From positions 310,001 to 374,000 of the forward strand of contig NZ_CBDCOT010000009.1 in assembly GCF_965219885.1 (NCBI RefSeq): 64,000 nucleotides of DNA. The letters are read 5' to 3'. Each line of letters opens with the position of its first letter. The first letter of the stretch is position 1. Positions 33,357 to 41,262 of the stretch are shown in pieces. The position numbers were made by a program, and so were the translations under genes. This stretch comes from Curvivirga sp965219885. GTDB lineage: Bacteria > Pseudomonadota > Alphaproteobacteria > UBA8366 > Aestuariispiraceae. Under the pieces are notes generated by a model. It was not told the DNA's origin. It was given only the letters and a program-made list of their open reading frames with translations, and did not search any database.

Positions 33357-35471
33357 ATGCAATTGATTGGCAAAGCATTACGACGAGAAGAAGATGATCG
33401 TTTGCTTAAAGGCATGGGTCAATATGCAGATGACATCACACCCGACAATTGTCTTTATCTGAAATTCTTGCGCAGTCCCTACCCATCTGGACGCATCACC
33501 GATTTGGAAATTGAGGGCGCGAAAGAAATAGAGGGTGTAGTTGCTGTTTATACTTCCAAGGACATTGAAGACCTAGCAGGTATTGGCGTTAACCCAATTA
33601 TTAAAGGGGCTGAACAAACCCATTACCCTATCCTTGCTAAAGATCGTGTGATGGCGGTTGGGCAACCAGTTGCAGCCGTTATTGCAACCTCCCTTCAAAC
33701 AGCAAATGATGCGCTTGAGGCTATCTTCCTAGACGTAGATTCAGAAGAAACAGAAGATATATTGTTTGAAAAATTTCCGGAGAATATTGTCTTTTCCCAA
33801 AGCTGGAAATCAGGCGAAATGTTGTCTGATCAAAACTCCGTTTCTATCGAAATTCAACATCCCCGCGTTGCCCCTTCCCCGATGGAGCCTCGCAGTTTAA
33901 CTGCGTTTTGGGATCAGACGAATGAAAGCCTAAAAATCTGGCTTGGGACCCAAACACCCCATCGGGCAAAAGCGGATTTAGTGTGCTTACTCAATCTAGA
34001 AGATGATAAAATCCATGTCATTGCCAAGGATGTTGGCGGTGCCTTTGGTATGAAAGCCTCTCTCTATCCAGAAGATATTTTAACCGCATGGGCAGCTAAG
34101 ACCTTGAAACATTCTATCAAGTGGACGTCCACACGAGGTGAAGACCTACAAGCTGCTAGTCACGGACGCGGTATCAAATCAGAAGGCCAATTAAACTTCA
34201 CTGAAAATGGCATTTTCACAACCCTTAAAGCAAGCTCAACCGCCCCTGTTGGGCATTGGTTAACCTTTAGCTCAACAGTTCCCGCATGGAATAGCGTTCG
34301 CATCTTACCTGGGCCTTACGATATTCAAAATATTGATCTTCAAACAAAGGGCCAAGTCAGTCATACAGCGCCAGTTGGCATCTATCGAGGCGCAGGACGC
34401 CCCGAAGCTGCGATGTTGATGGAAAGGTTAGTGGAAAAAGCTGCTCATGCTTTAAATATGGATCCACTTGAAATTCGTCTCAAGAATTTCATTTCACCCG
34501 AAAACCTTCCTCATACCAGTGCCAGTGGCCGTAAGTTAGACAGCGGCAATTATGCTGAAGCACTGACCAAGCTCGCAGAGATTTCTGATTATAATGGTCT
34601 AAGAGAAAGACAGACCCAATTAAGAGCAAAAGGTAAGTTTTTTGGAATTGGCATTGCCTGTTATGTGGAACCATGCGGGGTTGGATGGGAAACAGCTGAA
34701 ATTAAAATTATGGCGGACGGCATGGTCCATGCGGCAACAGGTGGCAGTAGCCAAGGACATGGTCGCGAAACAGCATTCAAGCAAATTATTGCAGATATCA
34801 TGCAAGTCCCCATGGATCATATAAGCCTTGATCATAGTGACACAAGCAATACCCCAACAGGGATTGGCGCACTTGCCAGTCGTTCCACGGCCATTGGCGG
34901 GTCAGCCTTAAAACTGGCTGCAAAAGAATTAAAAGAAAAATGGAACCAATCACCTAATCCAGAACATAATGTTTCTATTAAATATGAAGCTGATGGTGAA
35001 GCTTGGGGATATGGTGCTTACCTTGCGACGGTTCGTATCGATCCGGAAACAGGCGTGATGGAGATCGAAGATATATTCTGTGTGGATGATGCAGGAAATC
35101 TGATCAATCCCATGATGGTTGAAGGACAGATTATGGGCGGGCTCGCCCAAGGTATTGGCGAAGCCATGTTAGAGCAAATCGTCTATGACGAGGATGGACA
35201 ACTGGTCACAGGCTCCCTGATGGATTATGCCCTGCCACGCGCAGATGATATGCCTAAAAACATCACAATTGAAAAATTGACAACCCCATCACCCAATAAT
35301 CCATTAGGTGCAAAAGGCGTTGGCGAAGCAGGTACAATTGGCACGCCTGCCGCCATTATGAATGCGGCCCTAGATGCATTAAAGCCGCTGGGCGTCACTG
35401 ACTTATCCATGCCATTAACCAGTGAAAAAATCTGGCACGCAATAACAACCGCAAATTCGGAGATTGTTTAA
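33357..35471 (+). CDS. Molybdenum hydroxylase large subunit (xanthine/CO dehydrogenase family)
   Basis: A 704-residue molybdopterin-cytosine-dinucleotide-type catalytic subunit that hydroxylates a carbon, usually in an N-heterocycle or aldehyde, using water. IGKALRREEDDRLLKGMGQYADD starts the hammerhead domain; DVGGAFGMK, PVGIYRGAGRPEA, SSQGHGRETAFKQI and the catalytic Glu657 in GAKGVGEAGTIG are present. The loop YRGAGR differs from the AYRCSFR loop of true CO dehydrogenase, so CO is not the expected substrate. The iron-sulfur and FAD subunits that normally accompany it are not adjacent, and no cofactor-insertion gene is seen. The next gene starts directly after its stop, and a CoxG-like gene follows. 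Confidence 0.9.
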   Translation: MQLIGKALRREEDDRLLKGMGQYADDITPDNCLYLKFLRSPYPSGRITDLEIEGAKEIEGVVAVYTSKDIEDLAGIGVNPIIKGAEQTHYPILAKDRVMAVGQPVAAVIATSLQTANDALEAIFLDVDSEETEDILFEKFPENIVFSQSWKSGEMLSDQNSVSIEIQHPRVAPSPMEPRSLTAFWDQTNESLKIWLGTQTPHRAKADLVCLLNLEDDKIHVIAKDVGGAFGMKASLYPEDILTAWAAKTLKHSIKWTSTRGEDLQAASHGRGIKSEGQLNFTENGIFTTLKASSTAPVGHWLTFSSTVPAWNSVRILPGPYDIQNIDLQTKGQVSHTAPVGIYRGAGRPEAAMLMERLVEKAAHALNMDPLEIRLKNFISPENLPHTSASGRKLDSGNYAEALTKLAEISDYNGLRERQTQLRAKGKFFGIGIACYVEPCGVGWETAEIKIMADGMVHAATGGSSQGHGRETAFKQIIADIMQVPMDHISLDHSDTSNTPTGIGALASRSTAIGGSALKLAAKELKEKWNQSPNPEHNVSIKYEADGEAWGYGAYLATVRIDPETGVMEIEDIFCVDDAGNLINPMMVEGQIMGGLAQGIGEAMLEQIVYDEDGQLVTGSLMDYALPRADDMPKNITIEKLTTPSPNNPLGAKGVGEAGTIGTPAAIMNAALDALKPLGVTDLSMPLTSEKIWHAITTANSEIV

Positions 35472-36425
35472 ATGAAATACAATAAAAAGGATGCAAAAGC
35501 CTATTCACGTAAAACCATGAAAGGAATTTGGGCCGCTGCCCTAACTCCATTTAAAGAAGATGGTGCCATTGATGAAGATGGTTTTCGCCGCAATATTGAC
35601 CATTGGGTGAATGATTTAGGCATTGAAGGCTTATTCATTTCAGGGAAACAGGGTGAGTTTTTCTCCATGTCTGTGGAGGAGCGCAAACGCACTTTTGACA
35701 TTGCGGTAGAAGCGACTGGTGACACAGGTCAAACCATTATGTCCTGCTCAGATCAAAATCTGGATGTTGTTTTAGACCTTGCCAAACATGCACAAAAGAA
35801 TGGATCTGACTATATTGTCGTTCACGCACCTATGCTGCATTTCTGTTCTGATCAGGATGAACTGGTTTATGAATATTACAAACATATCTCTGAACAGGTA
35901 GATATCGGTATCGCCATGTGGAGCCATCCGGATAGCGGTTATTTGATGAGCCCAGAACTGTGTAATCGCATAGCTGATTTGGATAATATCGTGGCGATCA
36001 AATATAGCGTCCCACGTGATATGTATACCAAATTAAATGAACTGGCGGGCGATAAGATTCTAGTCAGTACCGCATCAGAAGAAGAATGGTTGGATAACAT
36101 TATCGATTTGAACTGGCAGCTCTATCTATGTTCTTCCCCACCTTACATCATTCAAACAAAGAATGATCGCCGGATGCATGATTATACGCAACTGGCATTT
36201 GCCGGAAAACATGATGAAGCCCGTGCCGTATGGGAAAGCCTACAACCACTTCGCCAATTGTTAAAATCCGTGCGTCCGGGTAGTAAACCGCAAGCCTATC
36301 AAAAATATTGGCAGGATTTGTTGGGTCAAACAGGTGGACATGTGCGTCGCCCTATGATTGGATTAACGCAAGAAGAAAAACGTAAGATTGAAGAAGCTTT
36401 CGACGCTTGCGATCTGAAACTTTAA
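35472..36425 (+). CDS. DapA/NanA-superfamily aldolase or lyase
   Basis: A 317-residue TIM-barrel protein of the dihydrodipicolinate synthase/N-acetylneuraminate lyase family, which makes or breaks bonds on 2-oxo acids through a Schiff base. The barrel start is MKGIWAAALTPFKEDGAIDEDGFRRN shortened here to the family text TPFKEDG; the Schiff-base Lys is residue 177 (VAIKYS). It differs from true DHDPS: the GTTGE motif reads GKQGEF, and the catalytic-Tyr region reads HAPMLHF without the usual Tyr-Tyr. Lysine synthesis is therefore unlikely; a catabolic aldolase, dehydratase or deaminase is more probable. It starts at the base after the hydroxylase stop, so translation is coupled. Confidence 0.85.
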   Translation: MKYNKKDAKAYSRKTMKGIWAAALTPFKEDGAIDEDGFRRNIDHWVNDLGIEGLFISGKQGEFFSMSVEERKRTFDIAVEATGDTGQTIMSCSDQNLDVVLDLAKHAQKNGSDYIVVHAPMLHFCSDQDELVYEYYKHISEQVDIGIAMWSHPDSGYLMSPELCNRIADLDNIVAIKYSVPRDMYTKLNELAGDKILVSTASEEEWLDNIIDLNWQLYLCSSPPYIIQTKNDRRMHDYTQLAFAGKHDEARAVWESLQPLRQLLKSVRPGSKPQAYQKYWQDLLGQTGGHVRRPMIGLTQEEKRKIEEAFDACDLKL

Positions 36426-36451
36426 AGTTTTGACGAATAGGGATCAAAGAT

Positions 36452-36916
36452 ATGGAAATGAACGGGGAATATCTGCTGAAAGCATCACGCGAAGATGTTT
36501 GGGCAGCCCTGAATGATGCTGAGGTCTTAAAAGCCTGCATTCCGGGATGTGAAGAACTTAACAAAGAATCCGATACAAAATTCAATGCGATCGCAGTTCA
36601 AAAAATAGGACCTGTGAAAGCGAAATTTAAAGGTGAGGTTGAGTTAGAAGACCTTAACCCACCTGAAAGCTATCGCATTGTGGGTGCAGGTAATGGCGGC
36701 ATTGCCGGCTTTGCCAAGGGAAGTGCATCTGTGGTTCTGGAAGACGCTGAAGAAGGTACTTTACTGAAATATGAAGTTGATGCTTCTATCGGCGGTAAAC
36801 TAGCACAATTAGGACAACGTTTGGTAAAATCTACTTCTGCTAAATTAGCAGATAAATTCTTTGATGCTTTTGCTGCACAATTCTCAGATGATGAAGAAGG
36901 TGAAGAAGTCGCTTAA
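36452..36916 (+). CDS. CoxG-like SRPBCC-fold protein
   Basis: A 154-residue START-like (SRPBCC) protein: MEMNGEYLLKASREDVWAAL, DAEVLKACIPGCEEL, then TLLKYEVDASIGGKLAQLGQRLVKSTSAKLADKFFD, the hallmark of the CoxG/carbon monoxide dehydrogenase subunit G family. In CO dehydrogenase clusters CoxG is thought to help anchor the enzyme to the membrane. Here it probably serves the hydroxylase two genes upstream, from which it is separated only by the DapA-family gene (26-nt gap). A terminator follows, closing the three-gene unit. Confidence 0.9.
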   Translation: MEMNGEYLLKASREDVWAALNDAEVLKACIPGCEELNKESDTKFNAIAVQKIGPVKAKFKGEVELEDLNPPESYRIVGAGNGGIAGFAKGSASVVLEDAEEGTLLKYEVDASIGGKLAQLGQRLVKSTSAKLADKFFDAFAAQFSDDEEGEEVA

Positions 36917-36941
36917 ACCTTCATCCGCGGTTTTAGAAAAT

Positions 36942-36970
36942 AAAGGGCCCATATTTTTTGGGCCCTTTTT
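36942..36970. terminator. Bidirectional terminator after the CoxG-like gene
   Basis: AAAGGGCCC and GGGCCCTTT pair around a 9-nt loop, with T-runs on both strands; it also overlaps the zone just before the stop of the convergent phosphatase-superfamily gene. Confidence 0.85.
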
Positions 36971-36973
36971 CAA

Positions 36974-37798
36974 TTACGTATTTAGGGCTGCAACCTTCAT
37001 CTGATCCGGAATGGACAATCCCATTAACTTCAAAACCGTTGGGGCAATTGCACATTGATCCACGACATCCTGATCATTTTGAATTGGTGATGAACTAACA
37101 TGATAAAGCGGCACATGTTGTACAACTTCCAAGGTACCGCCATGCCAACCTTTCTCATCCATACCATGATCTGCTGTTACTAAAACCTCATACCCCTTTT
37201 CTAGCCAAGCTGGCATATAAGTAGATAGGATTTGATCTGCGCGAGATGCCTGTTTGTGGTACTGATCAGATGAACCACCATAAACATGACCTTTATAGTC
37301 GCAACCCATTGGATGGATCAGCATAAAGTCCGGATGATAGCGACGGATTAAAAGTTCCGCGTCCGCGAAAAGTTCGAAATCCGGATAATCATCCTTTTGA
37401 TAAAAACGACCATGTTGAATATTACGGCTTTCATCATCCTGTTCACGATCTTCAACCGGATCATAAGGTACATGATTATATAATTCAGACATCCAGCTAT
37501 AGGCAGCAGCAGCAGTCGTACGGTCATTTGCGCGACAAATAGAAAATAAATGTTCACAATGGCTCAAACGCACAATGTCATTTGTTAACACCCCATGTTC
37601 AATCGGGGTTAAGCCTGTATGAATTGTTTCATAAAGAGGGCGGGAATTACTTGGTAAAGATGTCTTTACCTTCCATTTTGACGCTTTACCCGCCTGTACC
37701 ATACCTTCCATATAGCCTAGTTCCTGTGTGGCAGCGCCATACCCTAAACCATCTAATACGACCAAGATCACTTTCGAATTTGCCATTTCGATTTCCAT
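36974..37798 (-). CDS. Alkaline-phosphatase-superfamily phosphodiesterase/nucleotide pyrophosphatase-like protein
   Basis: A protein of about 270 residues with the metal-binding pattern of the alkaline phosphatase superfamily: VILVVLDGLGYG near the N-terminus, the region of the nucleophile LPSNSRPLYETIHTGLTPIEHG, then MLIHPMGCDYKGH and VTADHGMDEKGWHGG. These match the two-metal site of nucleotide pyrophosphatase/phosphodiesterase-type hydrolases, although the nucleophile region has Ser where many have Thr. No signal peptide is seen, so it is likely cytoplasmic. ATG codons at 37798 and 37786 are both possible starts. The substrate is unknown. Confidence 0.8.
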   Translation of the reverse strand: MEIEMANSKVILVVLDGLGYGAATQELGYMEGMVQAGKASKWKVKTSLPSNSRPLYETIHTGLTPIEHGVLTNDIVRLSHCEHLFSICRANDRTTAAAAYSWMSELYNHVPYDPVEDREQDDESRNIQHGRFYQKDDYPDFELFADAELLIRRYHPDFMLIHPMGCDYKGHVYGGSSDQYHKQASRADQILSTYMPAWLEKGYEVLVTADHGMDEKGWHGGTLEVVQHVPLYHVSSSPIQNDQDVVDQCAIAPTVLKLMGLSIPDQMKVAALNT

Positions 37799-38041
37799 TC
37801 ATCAAAGAAGATTTCTTTTCCTATCCTCATACATGTTTTTGCCTAAGAATGAATTCAAAAAATGACATCAATTGCCTAAAAATTTAACGTTATTATTTCA
37901 ACTGATAGATCCTATAAGTCCAACCTTTATTCGCTATCTCTAATCATCGCGAAACAAATCATTTTCATGCTATCTCTTGATACTTATTTGACACACTAAC
38001 CCCTCCTTAATAAGCTGAAAATAGCCTGAAAGGATTGTTAA

Positions 38042-38674
38042 ATGCCCTCAATTGAAATTTTCATTGCCTTCTTAATCGCGACCAGTGTGTTTGCCTATAT
38101 GCCTGGCCCATCCATGCTCTATACAGCCGCTCAAACCATTGCCCGGGGACGAAAAGCGGGATGGCTTGCAGTAACAGGTATCCATATAGGTGGATATGTT
38201 CATGTGGCTGCAGCAGCACTTGGGCTTGCGATCCTTTTTGAAGCCGTTCCGTTTCTTTATATGGCGCTTAAATTTGCAGGGGCACTCTATCTAATATGGC
38301 TTGGGATCAAACTATTCAGATCACAACAATCATTCGGTATTGATACCGTAACTGCGGATAGCAAAGGCCCAAAACGAGCATTCTGGGAAAGTGTTATTGT
38401 GGAAATACTTAATCCTAAAACGGCAATTTTCTATGTGGCTTTTCTGCCTCAATTCACAAATCCGATGGCAAGCCTTCCTATGTGGGCACAGCTATTCATC
38501 CTAGGTACAGTCGTCAATGTTATGTTTACAAGTGCTGACGTTTTCTGCGTTTTATTAGCAGACAAGGTGACTACCTTTCTTAAAAGATCGCAAAAAGCCG
38601 GTCGATGGGTCCAAAGAATCGGTGGCGGCACACTCATCACCCTTGGCCTCAACGTGGCCTTCAATCGCCAATAA
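38042..38674 (+). CDS. LysE/RhtB-family exporter
   Basis: A 210-residue inner-membrane protein of the LysE superfamily, which exports amino acids or related small molecules. The family start AYMPGPSMLYTAAQTIARGRKAGWLAVTGIHIG, the ALYLIWLGIKLF segment and the FWESVIVEILNPKTAIFYVAFLPQF segment are all present, with about six membrane segments. The ribosome site is AAAGGA. A convergent XRE regulator follows, with a shared terminator. The cargo cannot be assigned. Confidence 0.92.
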   Translation: MPSIEIFIAFLIATSVFAYMPGPSMLYTAAQTIARGRKAGWLAVTGIHIGGYVHVAAAALGLAILFEAVPFLYMALKFAGALYLIWLGIKLFRSQQSFGIDTVTADSKGPKRAFWESVIVEILNPKTAIFYVAFLPQFTNPMASLPMWAQLFILGTVVNVMFTSADVFCVLLADKVTTFLKRSQKAGRWVQRIGGGTLITLGLNVAFNRQ

Positions 38675-38702
38675 AAAAGCCGAGGATATGCCTCGGCTTT
38701 TT
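38673..38702. terminator. Bidirectional terminator between the LysE and XRE genes
   Basis: AAAAAGCCGAGG and CCTCGGCTTTTT form a 12-pair stem with a 5-nt loop; the stem begins at the LysE stop codon. Confidence 0.88.
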
Positions 38703-38723
38703 CCAAATCAAAACGATATGACT

Positions 38724-39101
38724 TTACGCCATAGCTTCTTCGTTTTCCTCATCCAGACGTCGTTGAAGGCGTGCAATATCCCCTTCCAAGTCAGCAAGAA
38801 TGACGCTTAGACGATGAGAGACACCTTTTGCCGCATCCAGTTTTTGTTGCAAAGTTGCGGTACCAAGCAATTGCTCCTCAGTGGGAGTATCATCCCCCTT
38901 ACCTGTCATCAGCCAGTAAATCGTCACGCCTAAAACACCTGCAAGCATACTTAACTTATTGGCACGAGGTTCAGATAGATCATTCTCCCAATTTCCAAGA
39001 GTTGCGGATTTAATGGAAAGACGCCGGGCAAGCTGTACGCGACTATATCCTTTCGCCGTACGTGCTATTTCAATTCTATGGCCCAATGTATCAGAAGACA
39101 T
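38724..39101 (-). CDS. XRE-family helix-turn-helix regulator
   Basis: A 125-residue small regulator. The N-terminal Cro/CI-type helix-turn-helix spans about residues 5-65 (LGHRIEIARTAKGYSRVQLARRLSIKSATLGNWENDLSEP; LAGVLGVTIYWLMTGKG). The C-terminal half is a predicted coiled coil (HRLSVILADLEGDIARLQRRLDEENEE) that would allow dimerisation. The ribosome site AAAGGTAG is good. Three CTAAC repeats just upstream (39104-39141) could be its own operator. The target genes are unknown; the gene does not resemble a phage repressor with a peptidase domain. Confidence 0.88.
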   Translation of the reverse strand: MSSDTLGHRIEIARTAKGYSRVQLARRLSIKSATLGNWENDLSEPRANKLSMLAGVLGVTIYWLMTGKGDDTPTEEQLLGTATLQQKLDAAKGVSHRLSVILADLEGDIARLQRRLDEENEEAMA

Positions 39102-39103
39102 AT

Positions 39104-39141
39104 CTAACTACCTTTTTTCTAACGTATACAAATTCTAACTA
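39104..39141. promoter_or_regulatory. Three CTAAC repeats upstream of the XRE gene
   Basis: CTAACTA at 39104, CTAACG at 39119 and CTAACTA at 39135 repeat every 15-16 bp directly before the XRE start. An autoregulatory operator is possible. Confidence 0.3.
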
Positions 39142-39255
39142 CTTATAATTGCTTAGTATTACATACATGAGACAGTAGGTCAAAAAACGGGTAATTTTAT
39201 TTCTCAAAACACTTTTAGCATCAAAAAACTTAGAAAGAAGCTATTGAAAGATAAT

Positions 39256-39284
39256 AAAAAAGCCGGAGGAAACCTCCGGCTTTT
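39256..39284 (-). terminator. Terminator of the glycerol transporter operon
   Basis: AAAAGCCGGAGG (39258-39269) pairs with CCTCCGGCTTTT (39273-39284), 3-nt loop, followed on the minus strand by more T. Confidence 0.88.
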
Positions 39285-39305
39285 CAGCTATTTCTCAATT
39301 GAAAT

Positions 39306-39587
39306 TTACGCCCATTTAAAGACGACAAATCCCCACACAATCGAGATGGCTAATGCTCCCCACAATGGTGTTCCCATCAGCCCTAGCCAGCCTAAGAAGA
39401 TAAAGGCACTGCCTAATAATGTAATGAACAGACGATCTCCACGTGTTGTATCGATCAAGAAAATCCCACGACGTGGATCACCACCAGGTCTTTTGATCTC
39501 CCAAATTGTCAGCGTCAAAATACAGCAGACAATAAAGATGAAGAAGGCTGCTGTCGGCCAGGTCCAGGCCATCCATGATAAACCCAT
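39306..39587 (-). CDS. Small membrane protein of the glycerol transporter operon (DUF2160 type)
   Basis: A 93-residue protein with two or three membrane segments (WPTAAFFIFIVCCILTLTIWEI; LFITLLGSAFIFLGWLGLMG; GALAISIVWGFVVFKWA) and a charged middle (KRPGGDPRRGIFLIDTTRGDR). This text matches the DUF2160 family found at the end of glycerol ABC transporter operons. Its role is not established; as last gene of the operon, 15 nt after glpQ, an accessory subunit of the permease is a fair guess. Confidence 0.85.
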   Translation of the reverse strand: MGLSWMAWTWPTAAFFIFIVCCILTLTIWEIKRPGGDPRRGIFLIDTTRGDRLFITLLGSAFIFLGWLGLMGTPLWGALAISIVWGFVVFKWA

Positions 39588-39602
39588 AACAAATCCTCCC
39601 TC

Positions 39603-40394
39603 TTACACGCGGCCCAAGGCAAAGCCTTTGGCGATATAGTTACGTACGAAGTAAATAACAAATGCACCCGGGATAATGGTCAATGTGCCGGCCGCAGCCA
39701 GTAGACCTAATTCGTATCCGGATGAAGATGCTGTCTTTGTCATTGTTGCGGCAATTGGTTTCGCAGCAACAGCTGTCAAAGTTTTACCTAACAACAATTC
39801 AACCCAAGAGAACATGAAGCAGAAGAAAGCTGCCACACCGATACCTGCGCCAATTGTCGGTACAAAAATCTTCACAAAGAAATGCGGGAAGCTATAGCCA
39901 TCTACATAAGCGGTCTCGTCTAACTGCTTTGGCACACCTGACATAAAGCCTTCTAAAATCCACACAGCCAAAGGCACGTTAAATAAGGTATGTGCCAAGG
40001 CAACCGCAAAATGGGTATCAAACAAACTTACCGCAGAGTACAACTGGAAGAATGGCAACGCGAATACAGCCGCAGGTGCCATACGGTTTGTCAAAAGCCA
40101 GAAGAATAAATGCTTATCCCCCAAGAAACGATAGCGGGAAAAAGCATAAGCCGCAGGTAGCGCCACCGCAACAGACATGGCTGTGTTGATGGATACATAG
40201 ATCATGGAGTTTACATACCCCATATACCAGCTGGCATCACTGAAGATCGTTTTATAGTTTTCCAAGGTGAACTCATTCGGCCATAGGGTGAATGAGCCCA
40301 AAATCTCGGTTGTTGGTTTAAAGGACATGCTGACGAGCCAGTAGATCGGCAGCATCAAAAACAATATATAAATTGCCGGAATTGCACGTTTCAT
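39603..40394 (-). CDS. glpQ: Glycerol ABC transporter permease GlpQ
   Basis: A 263-residue permease of the MalG-like type with six membrane segments. The coupling-loop motif that contacts the ATPase is present: LDETAYVDGYSFPHFFVKIFVPTIGAGIG (EAA loop, about residues 160-190). It pairs with GlpP to form the channel. The gene starts 2 nt after glpP ends, and the small membrane gene follows after 15 nt. The glycerol assignment comes from the operon with glpR, glpD and glpK and from the rhizobial GlpSTPQV pattern; from this protein alone only a carbohydrate-type permease could be claimed. Confidence 0.9.
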   Translation of the reverse strand: MKRAIPAIYILFLMLPIYWLVSMSFKPTTEILGSFTLWPNEFTLENYKTIFSDASWYMGYVNSMIYVSINTAMSVAVALPAAYAFSRYRFLGDKHLFFWLLTNRMAPAAVFALPFFQLYSAVSLFDTHFAVALAHTLFNVPLAVWILEGFMSGVPKQLDETAYVDGYSFPHFFVKIFVPTIGAGIGVAAFFCFMFSWVELLLGKTLTAVAAKPIAATMTKTASSSGYELGLLAAAGTLTIIPGAFVIYFVRNYIAKGFALGRV

Positions 40395-40396
40395 TT

Positions 40397-41260
40397 CTAC
40401 TGTTCCTCGTTACGCATCATTAATGTGTAGAATACCCAGCTTAACAACAAGATCACCAAGAAGTAGATCAAGGACATCGCTGCCGCTGGTCCCAAGTCAA
40501 ACTGACCTAGCGCGATTTTCACCAAATCGATGGAGAGTAATGTTGTGGAGTTACCCGGACCACCACCTGTCAGAACAAACGGTTCCGTATAGATGTTAAA
40601 GCTATCCATAAAGCGTAAAAGAACAGCAATGGTTAAAACACGCTTCATTTTTGGTAACTGAATATAACGGAAGATAGACCAGTTATTCGCCCCATCAATC
40701 TTTGCAGCTTGATAATAAGCATCAGGAATGGAAACCAAACCAGCATAAGCCAATAAAACAACCAGACTTGTCCAATGCCACACATCCATGATGATCAAGG
40801 TAAACCAAGCATCACCTACTTGACGGGTAAAGTTATAGTCAAACCCTAACTCGTTCAGCATGCGGCCTAACATACCGATATCCGGTAATGCAAAAATATT
40901 CCACATCGCCCCAACAACGTTCCAGGGAATAAGCAATGGTAGAGACATTAGGATCAAACATACAGGCACCCAAGGACCTTTACGCGGCATCGCCAAGGCA
41001 ATAATCACACCTAACGGAATCTCAATTGCCAGAATAGTAAAGGTAAAGGTCAACTGACGCATTAATGAGTCATGGAAACGACTGGAATGTAAAATTTCTT
41101 CGAACCAGACAACACCTGCCCAGAAGAAATCGTTATTACCAAAGGTTTCCTGAACAGAATAGTTCACAACTGTCATCAACGGGATAATCGCGTTGAAGGC
41201 CACCAGAATAAGAACCGGCAGGACAAAGAACCAAGCTTTTTGATTTTCTGTTTTAGCCAT
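40397..41260 (-). CDS. glpP: Glycerol ABC transporter permease GlpP
   Basis: A 287-residue MalF-like permease with six membrane segments and the coupling motif YYQAAKIDGANNWSIFRYIQLPKMKRVL. An upstream in-frame ATG exists at 41287, inside the end of glpT, but I chose ATG 41260: it begins MAKTENQKAWFF and has GAGGGAG 7-9 nt upstream. With this start the gap to glpT is 2 nt. It forms the membrane channel with GlpQ. Confidence 0.92.
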   Translation of the reverse strand: MAKTENQKAWFFVLPVLILVAFNAIIPLMTVVNYSVQETFGNNDFFWAGVVWFEEILHSSRFHDSLMRQLTFTFTILAIEIPLGVIIALAMPRKGPWVPVCLILMSLPLLIPWNVVGAMWNIFALPDIGMLGRMLNELGFDYNFTRQVGDAWFTLIIMDVWHWTSLVVLLAYAGLVSIPDAYYQAAKIDGANNWSIFRYIQLPKMKRVLTIAVLLRFMDSFNIYTEPFVLTGGGPGNSTTLLSIDLVKIALGQFDLGPAAAMSLIYFLVILLLSWVFYTLMMRNEEQ

Positions 41261-41262
41261 GA

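Noticed and set aside
33357..36916. Aerobic CO dehydrogenase
   Set aside because: The loop reads YRGAGR and not the CO-specific Cys loop, and the other two subunits are absent.
39244..39639. Plus-strand frame across the glp terminator and small membrane gene
   Set aside because: It crosses a clear terminator hairpin and is antisense to a recognisable membrane protein.
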